From assembly GCF_000621125.1 (NCBI RefSeq), contig NZ_KK211214.1:186001-250000 (forward strand): a stretch of 64,000 nt of DNA, written 5' to 3'. This document shows, in pieces, positions 1 to 7,550 of the stretch; position 1 is the stretch's first letter; the number at the start of each line of letters is the position of its first letter. Both the position numbers and the translations under genes were made by a program. This stretch comes from Maribacter antarcticus DSM 21422. GTDB lineage: Bacteria > Bacteroidota > Bacteroidia > Flavobacteriales > Flavobacteriaceae. The notes beneath the pieces are model-generated. The model had not been told where the DNA came from, made no database searches, and saw only the letters and a program-made list of their open reading frames with translations.

Positions 1-403
1 GTTCGGAACCAGCATATACTTTTAGGTTTCTGAAAAGCTCAGCTCCTAAACGGTTTTTAGGCAACATTCCCTTAACAGCTCTCTCAACAATACTAGCAGG
101 ATTTTTTTCCAACAACTGTATTGCAGTGGTTGCGCGTTGGCCACCCGGGTATCCTGTATAACGTAAGTATGTTTTTTCTGCCCATTTGTTTCCGCTAAGG
201 GTAACTTTTTCGGCGTTTATAATTACGACGTTGTCACCGCAATCTACATGAGGTGTAAAGCTTGGCTTGTGCTTTCCTCTTAATAAATTAGCTACTTTGG
301 AGGATAAACGACCTAGCGTTTGTCCCTCGGCATCAACCAACAACCATGCTTTACTTACGGTTGCCTTATTGGCAGATATGGTCTTATAACTTAATGTATC
401 CAC
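1..403 (-). CDS. rplM: 50S ribosomal protein L13 (5' part, runs off the left edge)
   Basis: Large-subunit ribosomal protein L13, an early assembly protein of the 50S subunit. The reverse strand translates from a GTG at 401-403 as VDTLSYKTISANKATVSKAW and continues with LLRGKHKPSFTPHVDCGDNV and RYTGYPGGQR, all typical of bacterial L13. About 134 codons are present and the last part of the gene lies outside the window. The GTG start is chosen because known flavobacterial L13 proteins begin with (M)DTLSYKT and no in-frame ATG lies just upstream. In flavobacteria rpsI normally follows, which would be outside the window. A good promoter sits about 50 nt upstream. Confidence 0.96.
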   Translation of the reverse strand, partial: MDTLSYKTISANKATVSKAWLLVDAEGQTLGRLSSKVANLLRGKHKPSFTPHVDCGDNVVIINAEKVTLSGNKWAEKTYLRYTGYPGGQRATTAIQLLEKNPASIVERAVKGMLPKNRLGAELFRNLKVYAGSE

Positions 404-452
404 TACAAATATTTTTAACTATTAATCCTCATCAATCCAGATAAATGGGGTG

Positions 453-482
453 CAAATGTACAATTATAAACTTGAATTCCAA
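453..482 (-). promoter_or_regulatory. Promoter of rplM
   Basis: On the minus strand there is a TTG (480-482), a 19-nt spacer and TACATTTG (453-460). This matches the Bacteroidota primary sigma pattern TTG / TAnnTTTG. Transcription would start near 446, giving a leader of about 40 nt before the GTG start of rplM. Confidence 0.75.
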
Positions 483-629
483 ATAGTTGTTTCTTTTTAT
501 TTTAGGGTCTAGGAATTCTTGTTGTCCATACGGTTTTTTCGCCTTAAAAACTTGATTTATTAGTTTCAAATGTGATATTCTATTGTGTTGTTTTACGAAA
601 GGAATATTTTTTATGTTAGTAAAATGGGG

Positions 630-663
630 GGATTACATATGCTTCTGATGAGACGGATTACAT
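630..663 (+). repeat. 9-bp direct repeat upstream of the lipoprotein gene
   Basis: GGATTACAT occurs at 630-638 and again at 655-663, a 25-bp period, directly upstream of the putative -33 element at 665. It could be a paired operator for an activator or be chance. The rest of the 320-nt gap between rplM and the lipoprotein gene (404-723) shows only the two promoters listed here. Confidence 0.4.
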
Positions 664-664
664 G

Positions 665-698
665 TTGAAATATATTTTTTAAAATTACGTTATATTTC
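665..698 (+). promoter_or_regulatory. Possible promoter of the lipoprotein gene
   Basis: TTG at 665-667, a 23-nt spacer and TATATTTC at 691-698, one mismatch from the TAnnTTTG element. The start codon follows 25 nt later. Confidence 0.4.
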
Positions 699-723
699 AA
701 TAAGTAAGCAAAATACATATAAA

Positions 724-1218
724 ATGAAATCAAAATTATGTACTTTAATAGTCGTGTCTGTTTTTATTTGGTCATGTAGTTCCGATAATAAAGATAGTTC
801 TGGTTCAAAAAATGACATTGTAGGAACTTGGGATGCCACAGCCTTGAATGTTGATATGAGCACAGCAAGTGATGAAGCTCAGCTGGGACAGCAGGTATTG
901 AATTTTTTATCGAATAACAATTGCTTCATTATTACGCTACAATTCAATGAAGATTTAACCGCCGAAGCAAGAAATGCTGTTGCTGATTTAGACGTAAGTA
1001 TTGGTGCGAGTGGTTTTACGATTCCCTGCCCAACGGAATTTGAAATAGAGACTAATACGTACACCTATAGCGATGGAGTAGTCAGTTTTTTGAACGAAGA
1101 TGGTAAGACAGTTAATGCTTTGGTGTCTATAAGTGGGGACATAATGACCGTAAATGCTTCAAGTTTAGAAATTCCTGATTTTGACGAAACGGGCGAGTTG
1201 GTTTTTAAAAGACAATAA
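724..1218 (+). CDS. Lipocalin-like outer-membrane lipoprotein, function unknown
   Basis: A 164-residue lipoprotein. The N-terminus is a type II signal peptide (MKSKLCTLIVVSVFIWSC) with the lipidated Cys at residue 18, followed by a Ser/Asp/Lys-rich linker. From residue 32 the pattern IVGTWDATALNVD, alternating strands and an ending in GELVFKRQ resemble the small lipocalin-like domains that are abundant as lipoproteins in Bacteroidota. Two cysteines at about residues 68 and 100 could form a disulfide. Ligand and role cannot be told from sequence. It stands alone, with its own candidate promoter and a terminator after it. Confidence 0.8.
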   Translation: MKSKLCTLIVVSVFIWSCSSDNKDSSGSKNDIVGTWDATALNVDMSTASDEAQLGQQVLNFLSNNNCFIITLQFNEDLTAEARNAVADLDVSIGASGFTIPCPTEFEIETNTYTYSDGVVSFLNEDGKTVNALVSISGDIMTVNASSLEIPDFDETGELVFKRQ

Positions 1219-1241
1219 AAAAATAGATTATACCAAACATT

Positions 1242-1268
1242 AAAAACCCTCAAGTTGAGAAGGTTTTT
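1242..1268 (+). terminator. Rho-independent terminator after the lipoprotein gene
   Basis: AAAAACC and CTCAA pair with TTGAG and GGTTTTT around a one-base loop, with a two-base bulge, and the right arm runs into T-rich sequence. The A-rich left arm means it may also serve the convergent gene at 1276-1672. Confidence 0.65.
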
Positions 1269-1275
1269 CTTGTTC

Positions 1276-1672
1276 TTATATTATCCAATCAATGTATTTT
1301 GCTGCGCTTTTAGTTTGAATTAAACACCATTGTTTGTAGAACTTTGCCGCTACGCGCTGCACCTGTGATTTGATAGTGAGCGTGTACACTCTTTTTTCAA
1401 AGTCTGCAATAGGAATGTTGATGGCGTTATTTTTGACCTTCCATTCGTGTTGCAACACTGTATTGTGATAGATATCGAATACTATGATATAGGCTATTTC
1501 GGTGTCCTTTACCCCCCAATACATTTAGAACCTTAACAACAGGGTTTGGATGAATCGTGATCTTTTTTTCCTTTTGGCGTGTTGAGGCCGTTATACCGGA
1601 TTGCGCCATGTTGTAATTTATGCAGCCAAAAACTACTAAAGCTAGCGATAGACACTTTTCAATAGTTTTCAT
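1276..1672 (-). pseudogene. Frameshifted mini T9SS cargo: signal peptide plus type A sorting domain
   Basis: Two overlapping minus-strand frames make one protein if a single G is removed from the run of six G at about 1512-1517 (seen as CCCCCC on the plus strand). The first frame (start 1672) gives a signal peptide MKTIEKCLSLALVVFGCINY ending near NMAQ, a short linker and ITIHPNPVVKVLNVLG. The second frame continues VKDTEIAYIIVFDIYHNTVL, then INIPIADFEKRVYTLTI and AAKFYKQ. Together this is a T9SS type A C-terminal sorting domain with its PNP motif and GxYxLxI-like strand. The repaired product would be 131 residues with almost no passenger between signal and sorting domain. It ends with about 19 residues beyond the usual KFxK terminus. 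It may be a pseudogene, a phase-variable tract or a sequencing error in the homopolymer. Confidence 0.7.
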
Positions 1673-1867
1673 TTTTAGGTCATTTTAAGGAGATTCTTTT
1701 AAAAGCAGTGTTTAAAAACCTATTCTCTTATGTTTTTTTGAAATGTTTAACACTCAAACGAAAAGCTTTCTAAGAAGATTTGCATAAAAAGTAATTCTGT
1801 TAGTTTATTGTCTATTTTGACAGTGTTTCCAATGTGTGTTTCTAAGAAATTATGTCCAATATTACCG

Positions 1868-1960
1868 CAAATTTACGAATAGTCTTACAATTTAGATAAT
1901 ACAGCATATAAAATGGATAATTTTACAGTACTTCTAATTTTAGGAATCGTAGTAATTTTG
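1868..1960. promoter_or_regulatory. Back-to-back candidate promoters in the 1673-1985 gap
   Basis: A minus-strand TAAATTTG element (1868-1875) could drive the T9SS mini-cargo gene, leaving a leader of about 190 nt. A plus-strand TAATTTTG (1953-1960) with a weak TTC (1932-1934) 18 nt upstream could drive the hypothetical gene that starts near 1986. Neither has a canonical TTG at the best spacing. Nothing else is seen in this roughly 310-nt AT-rich gap. Confidence 0.35.
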
Positions 1961-1985
1961 TAGTGTAATTTTTTTGATACTTTAT

Positions 1986-2552
1986 ATGCTTATGAATAAA
2001 GCAAGGTTCTATCCAAGTATTTGGACGACCATACCCTATTCTTTTCAAGTCTGGAGCGATTGGTACAGTTCCCAAAAAGCGGCTCCAGAAGTTATCCTGA
2101 GTAACGCTGTTCTGGATAGTCAATTTGTTTCTGAAATAGACGTACCCCTTTTAAAGATAACTGCAATTGATTTAGAAGGAAAAGAGCATGCGTTAATAGA
2201 ATTTAGTGAATTAGAGCCTGTTAGAATCAAGGGTTTGGTATCGGGCGATTTCCTAAAGCTGTCTAATACGATTCCAATGCAAATGGGCAGATATACTTGT
2301 TTGCGATTTTATATTGGGAATGGTGCTAACAGGTTTGTTTACAGTAATGGGGAGATAGATACAGCTAACCTCTTATCGCATTTAGATTTTATAATACAGG
2401 ATAACTTAGAAGTAAAGACAAGTCAACAAGTAGAACTAAAGCTTTGGTTTCAATTGGCACCTTATACGTTTGGGAGTTATATTAGACCGTTTAGTAATTG
2501 GTTTAAAAAAATAAAAGAGCAATTGCCAAGATTGGCCGGTACTATTGGCTAG
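1986..2552 (+). CDS. Hypothetical protein, weakly DUF4382-like
   Basis: A protein of about 188 residues that I do not recognise with certainty. The start could be ATG 1986 (MLMNKARF) or ATG 1992 (MNKARF). A TTG at 1974 is in frame but has nothing to recommend it. No signal peptide or membrane segment is visible. The middle (about residues 50-160) looks like a beta-sandwich: a segment on interaction with 'LKITAIDLEGKEHALIEF', then GDFLKLSNTIPMQMGRYTCL and RFYIGNGANRFV. This arrangement resembles the DUF4382 pattern in which a threshold-like loop is followed by GxYxxxRxxIxxx and a later extended segment (VELKLWFQLAPY). The resemblance is by eye only. It is a single-gene unit converging on polA with a shared terminator. 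Confidence 0.6.
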   Translation: MLMNKARFYPSIWTTIPYSFQVWSDWYSSQKAAPEVILSNAVLDSQFVSEIDVPLLKITAIDLEGKEHALIEFSELEPVRIKGLVSGDFLKLSNTIPMQMGRYTCLRFYIGNGANRFVYSNGEIDTANLLSHLDFIIQDNLEVKTSQQVELKLWFQLAPYTFGSYIRPFSNWFKKIKEQLPRLAGTIG

Positions 2553-2563
2553 AGAATAGGAAT

Positions 2564-2609
2564 AAAAACAAAAAGCGTTCAGATTTTATTCTGAACGCTT
2601 TTTGTTTTT
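2564..2609. terminator. Bidirectional terminator between the hypothetical gene and polA
   Basis: A near-perfect inverted repeat. GCGTTCAGA-type left arm (2575-2583) pairs with TCTGAACGC (2590-2598) and is flanked by AAAAACAAAAA on the left and TTTTTGTTTTT on the right. It therefore gives a stem plus U-tract on both strands and serves two convergent genes. Confidence 0.92.
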
Positions 2610-2617
2610 ACAGCATT

Positions 2618-5452
2618 TTAATGCGCCTCTAACCAATTTTCACCAAGTCCAACCTCCACATCCAAAGGCACTACTATGGTATATGCATTTTCCATTTCTA
2701 ATTTAATCATGGCTTTTAGTTCCTCCAGTTCAGGTTTATAGATGTCAAATACTAATTCATCATGCACCTGCAAAAGCATTTTGGATTTGAACTTGCCCTC
2801 AGCTAGCTTTTGATGAATATTGATCATCGCAATTTTGATGATATCTGCTGCCGAACCTTGTATAGGTGCATTTACTGCGTTACGTTCAGCTGCGCCCCTT
2901 ACTATGGCATTACTTCCATTAATATCCTTAAGATAGCGTCTACGACCTAAAACCGTTTGCACATAACCGTGGTCACGCGCAAAATTTACCTGCTCGTTCA
3001 TGTAGCTCTTGAGCTTAGGATAGGTTTTGTAATAGGTCTCTATGAGTTCTTTTGCTTCGGAACGAGATAAATCTGTTTGGTTGCTCAATCCAAAAGCTGA
3101 AACTCCATAGATAATGCCAAAATTTACCGTTTTAGCATTTCCGCGCTGTTCTCGAGTCACTTCATCAATTGGAACACTGAAAACTTTTGATGCGGTAGAG
3201 GCGTGTATATCTTCTCCGTTTTTGAATGCCTCTATCATAGTGGTTTCCTCGCTAAGAGCTGCTATGATTCGTAGTTCTATTTGAGAGTAATCCGCTGCTA
3301 ATAACGTATGTTCTGCATCTCTGGGTACAAAGGCTTTTCGCACTTGCCGTCCGCGTTCCGTTCTAATCGGGATATTTTGCAAATTAGGATTGTTACTGCT
3401 CAATCGTCCTGTGGCGGCAACTGTCTGCATATAATCTGTATGTACCCTTCCTGTGCTTTCTTCCACTTGTAAAGGGAGTGCATCCACGTAGGTGCTTTTT
3501 AGTTTAGCAAGTCCGCGATAATCCAAAACATTTTGAATGATTTCATGATCTTTAGCTAGGTAGGATAGCACATCTTCTGCGGTGGAATACTGTCCAGTTT
3601 TGGTTTTCTTCGGCTTCTCTACCAATTTCATTTTATCAAAAAGGATTTCCCCTAATTGTTTGGGTGAGCCTATATTAAATTCTTGTTCTGCGGATTCGTA
3701 AATCTTTTTTTCTAAGCTAGCGATGTCATTGTTGAGGTCTTCTGAGAGTGAATTAAGAAATGCCTCATCTAGATTGATACCTTCCAATTCCATATCTGCT
3801 AGCACACGCAATAAGGGTATTTCTATATCCTTAAAAAGTCCGTCTGTTTTTGCTTCAGCCAGTTCAGGTCTAAACTGTTGTGCTAATTGAAACGTTATAT
3901 CCGCATCCTCAACGGCATATTCCGTTATTTTGTCAAGTGGAACATCGCGCATAGACAATTGGTTCTTGCCTTTCTTACCAATAAGTTCCGTAATGGAAAC
4001 GGGACTGTAATTCAAATAGGTTTCTGCCAACACATCCATATTATGTCGCATATCTGGATTGATAAGGTAGTGGGCCAGCATGGTGTCAAAATACTCACCT
4101 CTAACCTTGAGGTTATACTTGTCTAGGACTTTAATATCATACTTAAGATTTTGCCCAACTTTTTCAATACTTTCCGATTCAAAGAATGGTCTCAGCTCTT
4201 CGATAAGTTTTTGGGCTTCGTCCTTATCCTCAGGAAAAGGAATATAAAACCCTTTGGTAGCTTCCCAACTAAAAGCGATACCTACAAGTTCTGCTGTTAG
4301 TGGATTAAGGCCAGTAGTTTCCGTATCAAAACAAACAGAGGTTTGTTTTATTAGATTCTGAAGAAATAGCTTCATAGCCATGCCTGGCGCTATACTTTGG
4401 TAGGAATGGGGAATGTCTTTGATGGTTTTTCTGCTAGAGCTGTCCTTTATAGTAGCCGGTGAAGCACCGTCGCCGCCAAAAAGCGAGAACTGTCCAGTTC
4501 CGGCAGAGGAAGAAGCTTTTTTTACTGTTTCCGTGCTGGTAACTTCCCCTGTGGTTGTAGCTTCTTCTCCTGAAAATATTTTTATAAATTGGTCTTTTAA
4601 TCTTCTGAATTCTAGCTCTTCGAAGATTTCTTGTACTTTTTCATTATCAGGAATAGACATTTCGTAGTCCTTAGCGTTAAAGGATACCTCAACTTCTAAA
4701 CAAATAGTGGCTAATTTTTTAGAAAGTAGTCCCAACTCTTTATTGGCTTCAATCTTAACCTTCATGGCGCCTTTAAGCTTATCTGTATTTTCTAAAAGCC
4801 CTTCCATAGTGCCATATTCGGCAATAAATTTTCTAGCCGTCTTGTCGCCTACGCCCGGTAATCCTGGAATATTGTCACTGGCATCTCCCATCATGCCTAG
4901 GTAATCTATGACCTGTTCTGGTCGTTCTACACCAAAACGTTTTTGTATTTCTGGGATGCCCCAAATTTCTATACCATTTCCCATTCGAGCCGGGCGGTAC
5001 ATAAAGATATTCTCCGATACCAATTGTCCAAAATCTTTATCTGGTGTTACCATAAAAACCTTGTAATCCTCTTTTTCTGCTTGTTTGGCCAAGGTGCCAA
5101 TAATGTCATCGGCCTCCCAGCCTTCTAAAACAACAGAGGGGATATGCATTGCCTTTAGGATACTTTGAATGTAAGGCACCGCAATTTTTATAGCGTCCGG
5201 GGTTGCATCACGGTTCGCTTTATACTCTGGGAATAATTCGGTACGCTCTGCGCTTCCTCCCTTATCAAAACACACTGCCAAATGGTCTGGTTTCTCACGC
5301 TTTATTACATCGAACAAAGAGTTCATAAAACCCATTATTGCGCTGGTGTCCATACCTTTGGAATTAATTCTAGGGTTCTTTATTAAGGCGTAGTAGCCTC
5401 TAAAAATTAAGGCGTATGCGTCTAGTAGAAATAGTCTTTTTTGATCTGCCAT
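2618..5452 (-). CDS. polA: DNA polymerase I
   Basis: DNA polymerase I, 944 residues, for Okazaki-fragment processing and repair synthesis. Domains in order are the 5'-3' flap exonuclease (about 1-295, with VMVTPDKDF-like and DNIPGLPGVGDKTA helix-hairpin-helix motifs), a low-complexity linker rich in Ser/Thr/Gly (about 296-345), the 3'-5' exonuclease (about 350-540, with Asp376-Thr-Glu378 of the DEDD site intact, so proofreading is expected), and the polymerase domain. The polymerase carries motif A DYSQIELRI (near 720), motif B RGNAKTVNFGIIYGVS (near 770) and motif C VHDELVFD (near 905). E. coli Pol I is 928 residues, so length is normal. Its upstream gap contains a short tandem repeat. No clear TAnnTTTG promoter was found. 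Confidence 0.98.
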   Translation of the reverse strand: MADQKRLFLLDAYALIFRGYYALIKNPRINSKGMDTSAIMGFMNSLFDVIKREKPDHLAVCFDKGGSAERTELFPEYKANRDATPDAIKIAVPYIQSILKAMHIPSVVLEGWEADDIIGTLAKQAEKEDYKVFMVTPDKDFGQLVSENIFMYRPARMGNGIEIWGIPEIQKRFGVERPEQVIDYLGMMGDASDNIPGLPGVGDKTARKFIAEYGTMEGLLENTDKLKGAMKVKIEANKELGLLSKKLATICLEVEVSFNAKDYEMSIPDNEKVQEIFEELEFRRLKDQFIKIFSGEEATTTGEVTSTETVKKASSSAGTGQFSLFGGDGASPATIKDSSSRKTIKDIPHSYQSIAPGMAMKLFLQNLIKQTSVCFDTETTGLNPLTAELVGIAFSWEATKGFYIPFPEDKDEAQKLIEELRPFFESESIEKVGQNLKYDIKVLDKYNLKVRGEYFDTMLAHYLINPDMRHNMDVLAETYLNYSPVSITELIGKKGKNQLSMRDVPLDKITEYAVEDADITFQLAQQFRPELAEAKTDGLFKDIEIPLLRVLADMELEGINLDEAFLNSLSEDLNNDIASLEKKIYESAEQEFNIGSPKQLGEILFDKMKLVEKPKKTKTGQYSTAEDVLSYLAKDHEIIQNVLDYRGLAKLKSTYVDALPLQVEESTGRVHTDYMQTVAATGRLSSNNPNLQNIPIRTERGRQVRKAFVPRDAEHTLLAADYSQIELRIIAALSEETTMIEAFKNGEDIHASTASKVFSVPIDEVTREQRGNAKTVNFGIIYGVSAFGLSNQTDLSRSEAKELIETYYKTYPKLKSYMNEQVNFARDHGYVQTVLGRRRYLKDINGSNAIVRGAAERNAVNAPIQGSAADIIKIAMINIHQKLAEGKFKSKMLLQVHDELVFDIYKPELEELKAMIKLEMENAYTIVVPLDVEVGLGENWLEAH

Positions 5453-5457
5453 GGTGG

Positions 5458-5485
5458 GAATTTAGAAGTACGAATTTAGAGGTAC
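5458..5485. repeat. 14-bp tandem repeat just upstream of polA
   Basis: Two copies of GAATTTAGARGTAC (5458-5471 and 5472-5485, one mismatch), then a decayed third (GAAATTGAATTT). They lie directly before the polA start on the minus strand and probably fall within its leader. The rest of the 283-nt gap (5453-5735) shows no gene, terminator or clear promoter. Confidence 0.6.
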
Positions 5486-5735
5486 GAAATTGAATTTGCT
5501 AAAGTTTTTAAAAAGGATTGTTACTCGGGCGAATAATAGAAGGGGTGCAGGTCAATATTTTTCTTCAAATAGCCCAAAATATTAATATATCACTCATTAA
5601 GCCAGCCGATTGTAAGCAAAGGGGTTAGAGAGATTGTGAATGGGCATAGTAGATAACAAGAACGTTGCTTTCTAGCTGTGTCTTTAAGTTTTTCTGGTCA
5701 TGTTAGATAATTTGCTTTTCTAGTATCTTAGCCTG

Positions 5736-6731
5736 TTACGAAACATAGCTTTCTGAAGGATTGTTTATATGCCCCTCTTCTGAATAAGTTCTATATGTAA
5801 ACCCAGGCTGAATGCAATACCCGCCTATTTCGCCTTTTTTATTGATGGCGATAAAACCAATCTGGAAGTCGTTGCGTCCTTCGTTTTTCGCCATGATGCG
5901 TTTTACGCCTTCTTCACAAGCTTCTTGTGGTGATTTCCCTTGTCGCATTAATTCTACGATTAAAAAACTTCCTACAGTGCGTACTACTTCTTCACCCATG
6001 CCTGTGGCTGTTGCGCCACCAATCTCATTATCTACAAACAGACCTGCGCCAATAATGGGGGAGTCGCCAACACGGCCTGCCATTTTGTAACCCATTCCGC
6101 TGGTGGTGCATCCACCGGCAATATCTCCGTTTTTATCAATGGCTAACATGCCAATGGTGTCGTGGTTTTCTATATTGATAATCGGTTTGTATTCCGATGT
6201 TTTTTTCCATTCCCACCATTCCAATCGAGACTGTTCGGTAAGTAGATTCACTTTTTTAAATCCTTTTTCGTACGCAAATTGTTCAGCACCCTGCCCCGCC
6301 AACATAACGTGTGGCGTATCTTCCATAACTTTTCTGGCAACGGAAATAGGATTGGCTATGTTTTCCATGGCTAATACCGCACCGCAATTGCCATCCTTGT
6401 CCATAATACAGGCGTCTAAAGTTACGGTTCCATCCCTGTCTGGGCGGCCTCCTGTGCCCACAGTTTGGTTAGTTACATCATCCTCTTCTACTTTTACACC
6501 TTGTTCAATGGCGTCCAAGGCATTTCCACCACTGCTAAGTACCTCCCAAGCTTTTGTCGAAGCATTCAAAAAATCCCAAGTACAGATAACAATGGGGTAG
6601 ATGGCTTTTGTGTTCGCAGCTACGCCCGCTTTTGATGGATTGACCTCCTCTTTACACGAAGTTAAAAATGGAGTAGCTACCAAGGCTGCCGTTGCGGTAC
6701 TTGAGTTTTTGAGAAACTTTCTTCTTTTCAT
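5736..6731 (-). CDS. N4-(beta-N-acetylglucosaminyl)-L-asparaginase (glycosylasparaginase)
   Basis: A 331-residue Ntn hydrolase that cleaves the GlcNAc-Asn bond of N-glycopeptides. The N-terminus carries a twin-arginine motif (RRKFLK) followed by a hydrophobic stretch and LTSC at residues 23-26, so it is probably Tat-exported and possibly lipidated. The autoproteolysis site HDTIGM is present, with Thr192 expected as the new N-terminal nucleophile. The family pattern GNALDAIEQGV, DDVTNQTVGTGG and the substrate-loop GRVGDSPIIGAG are all kept. Length is close to the Elizabethkingia meningoseptica enzyme. It is monocistronic as far as I can see and diverges from cutC across 40 bp. A role in scavenging host or algal glycoproteins is inference. 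Confidence 0.93.
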   Translation of the reverse strand: MKRRKFLKNSSTATAALVATPFLTSCKEEVNPSKAGVAANTKAIYPIVICTWDFLNASTKAWEVLSSGGNALDAIEQGVKVEEDDVTNQTVGTGGRPDRDGTVTLDACIMDKDGNCGAVLAMENIANPISVARKVMEDTPHVMLAGQGAEQFAYEKGFKKVNLLTEQSRLEWWEWKKTSEYKPIINIENHDTIGMLAIDKNGDIAGGCTTSGMGYKMAGRVGDSPIIGAGLFVDNEIGGATATGMGEEVVRTVGSFLIVELMRQGKSPQEACEEGVKRIMAKNEGRNDFQIGFIAINKKGEIGGYCIQPGFTYRTYSEEGHINNPSESYVS

Positions 6732-6771
6732 TGTTTGGGTTGTTTACTTTTAGGGGTCTAAATATAACAAT

Positions 6772-7494
6772 ATGCTTGTAGAAGTTTGTGCCAATTCCTT
6801 GCAATCTGCCTTAAATACCCAAGAAGCAGGCGCTGACCGTATTGAGCTATGTTCAGAATTAGCCGTCGGTGGTATAACGCCATCCTATGGATTGTTAAAG
6901 GCGGTTCGGGATAAAATAAAAATCCCTGTCAATGTCCTGATACGCCCTAGGAGTGGAGATTTTACTTTTTCTAGTGATGAATTTGAAATTATGAAAACCA
7001 ATATTGAGCTATGTAGGGAATTGGGGTTTAATGGAATTGTATCAGGAGTACTCCATCCTGATTGTTCTTTGGATGTAGATCGCACACGTGAATTAATTGC
7101 TGCCTCCGGCGATTTAACGTTCACCTTTCACAGGGCTTTTGATTGGGTAAACGATCCTGTTCTTGCTGTAGAGCAGTTAGCCGATTTGGGTGTAGCCACT
7201 ATTTTGAGTTCAGGTCAACAAACTTCGGCAGTGTTAGGAATGGAATTATTAATAAAACTTCAAATGCAAACCCAAAATGTTGTGATTATGCCTGGCTCTG
7301 GAATCAACCAAAATAATGCACCCAAATTTAAACGAAAAGGCTTTAAGGCCCTACACTTATCTGCGGCTAGATTTTGTAAAACCTTGGAGGTTGAGCCGAA
7401 AGTTCCTATGAATTCTTCTTCTTTTTTATTTGATAACGGAATAGCGGTCTCCAATTTGGAAATCTTGACAGCTGTAGTTAAAGCCGTAAAATAA
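6772..7494 (+). CDS. cutC: CutC family protein (copper homeostasis)
   Basis: A 240-residue TIM-barrel protein of the CutC family, cytosolic, historically linked to copper tolerance although the biochemical activity is unclear. The start MLVEVCANSLQSALNTQEAG and the motifs GADRIELCSELAVGG, IPVNVLIRPRSGDF, FHRAFDW and MPGSGINQNN are all family-typical, and length is normal. It starts 40 bp from the divergent asparaginase gene, so the two promoters must overlap. No copper-responsive operator is recognisable. Note that the window also carries CuA/SCO copper biology, but those genes are far away, so a functional link is only suggestive. Confidence 0.93.
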   Translation: MLVEVCANSLQSALNTQEAGADRIELCSELAVGGITPSYGLLKAVRDKIKIPVNVLIRPRSGDFTFSSDEFEIMKTNIELCRELGFNGIVSGVLHPDCSLDVDRTRELIAASGDLTFTFHRAFDWVNDPVLAVEQLADLGVATILSSGQQTSAVLGMELLIKLQMQTQNVVIMPGSGINQNNAPKFKRKGFKALHLSAARFCKTLEVEPKVPMNSSSFLFDNGIAVSNLEILTAVVKAVK

Positions 7495-7509
7495 AACAGA
7501 AAATAGCAG

Positions 7510-7536
7510 TTGTTTGGGTTTCTAAAAATACCTTTG
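7510..7536 (+). promoter_or_regulatory. Promoter of the metallophosphoesterase gene
   Basis: TTG at 7510-7512, a 16-nt spacer and TACCTTTG at 7529-7536, a full match to TAnnTTTG. The start codon is 15 nt further on, so the leader is very short. Confidence 0.55.
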
Positions 7537-7550
7537 TAAAAAAAAGCGCT

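Noticed and set aside
6103-6600. A 165-codon plus-strand open frame opposite the glycosylasparaginase
   Set aside because: Low-complexity Ser/Pro/Ile composition typical of antisense frames; the minus-strand gene has complete catalytic motifs.
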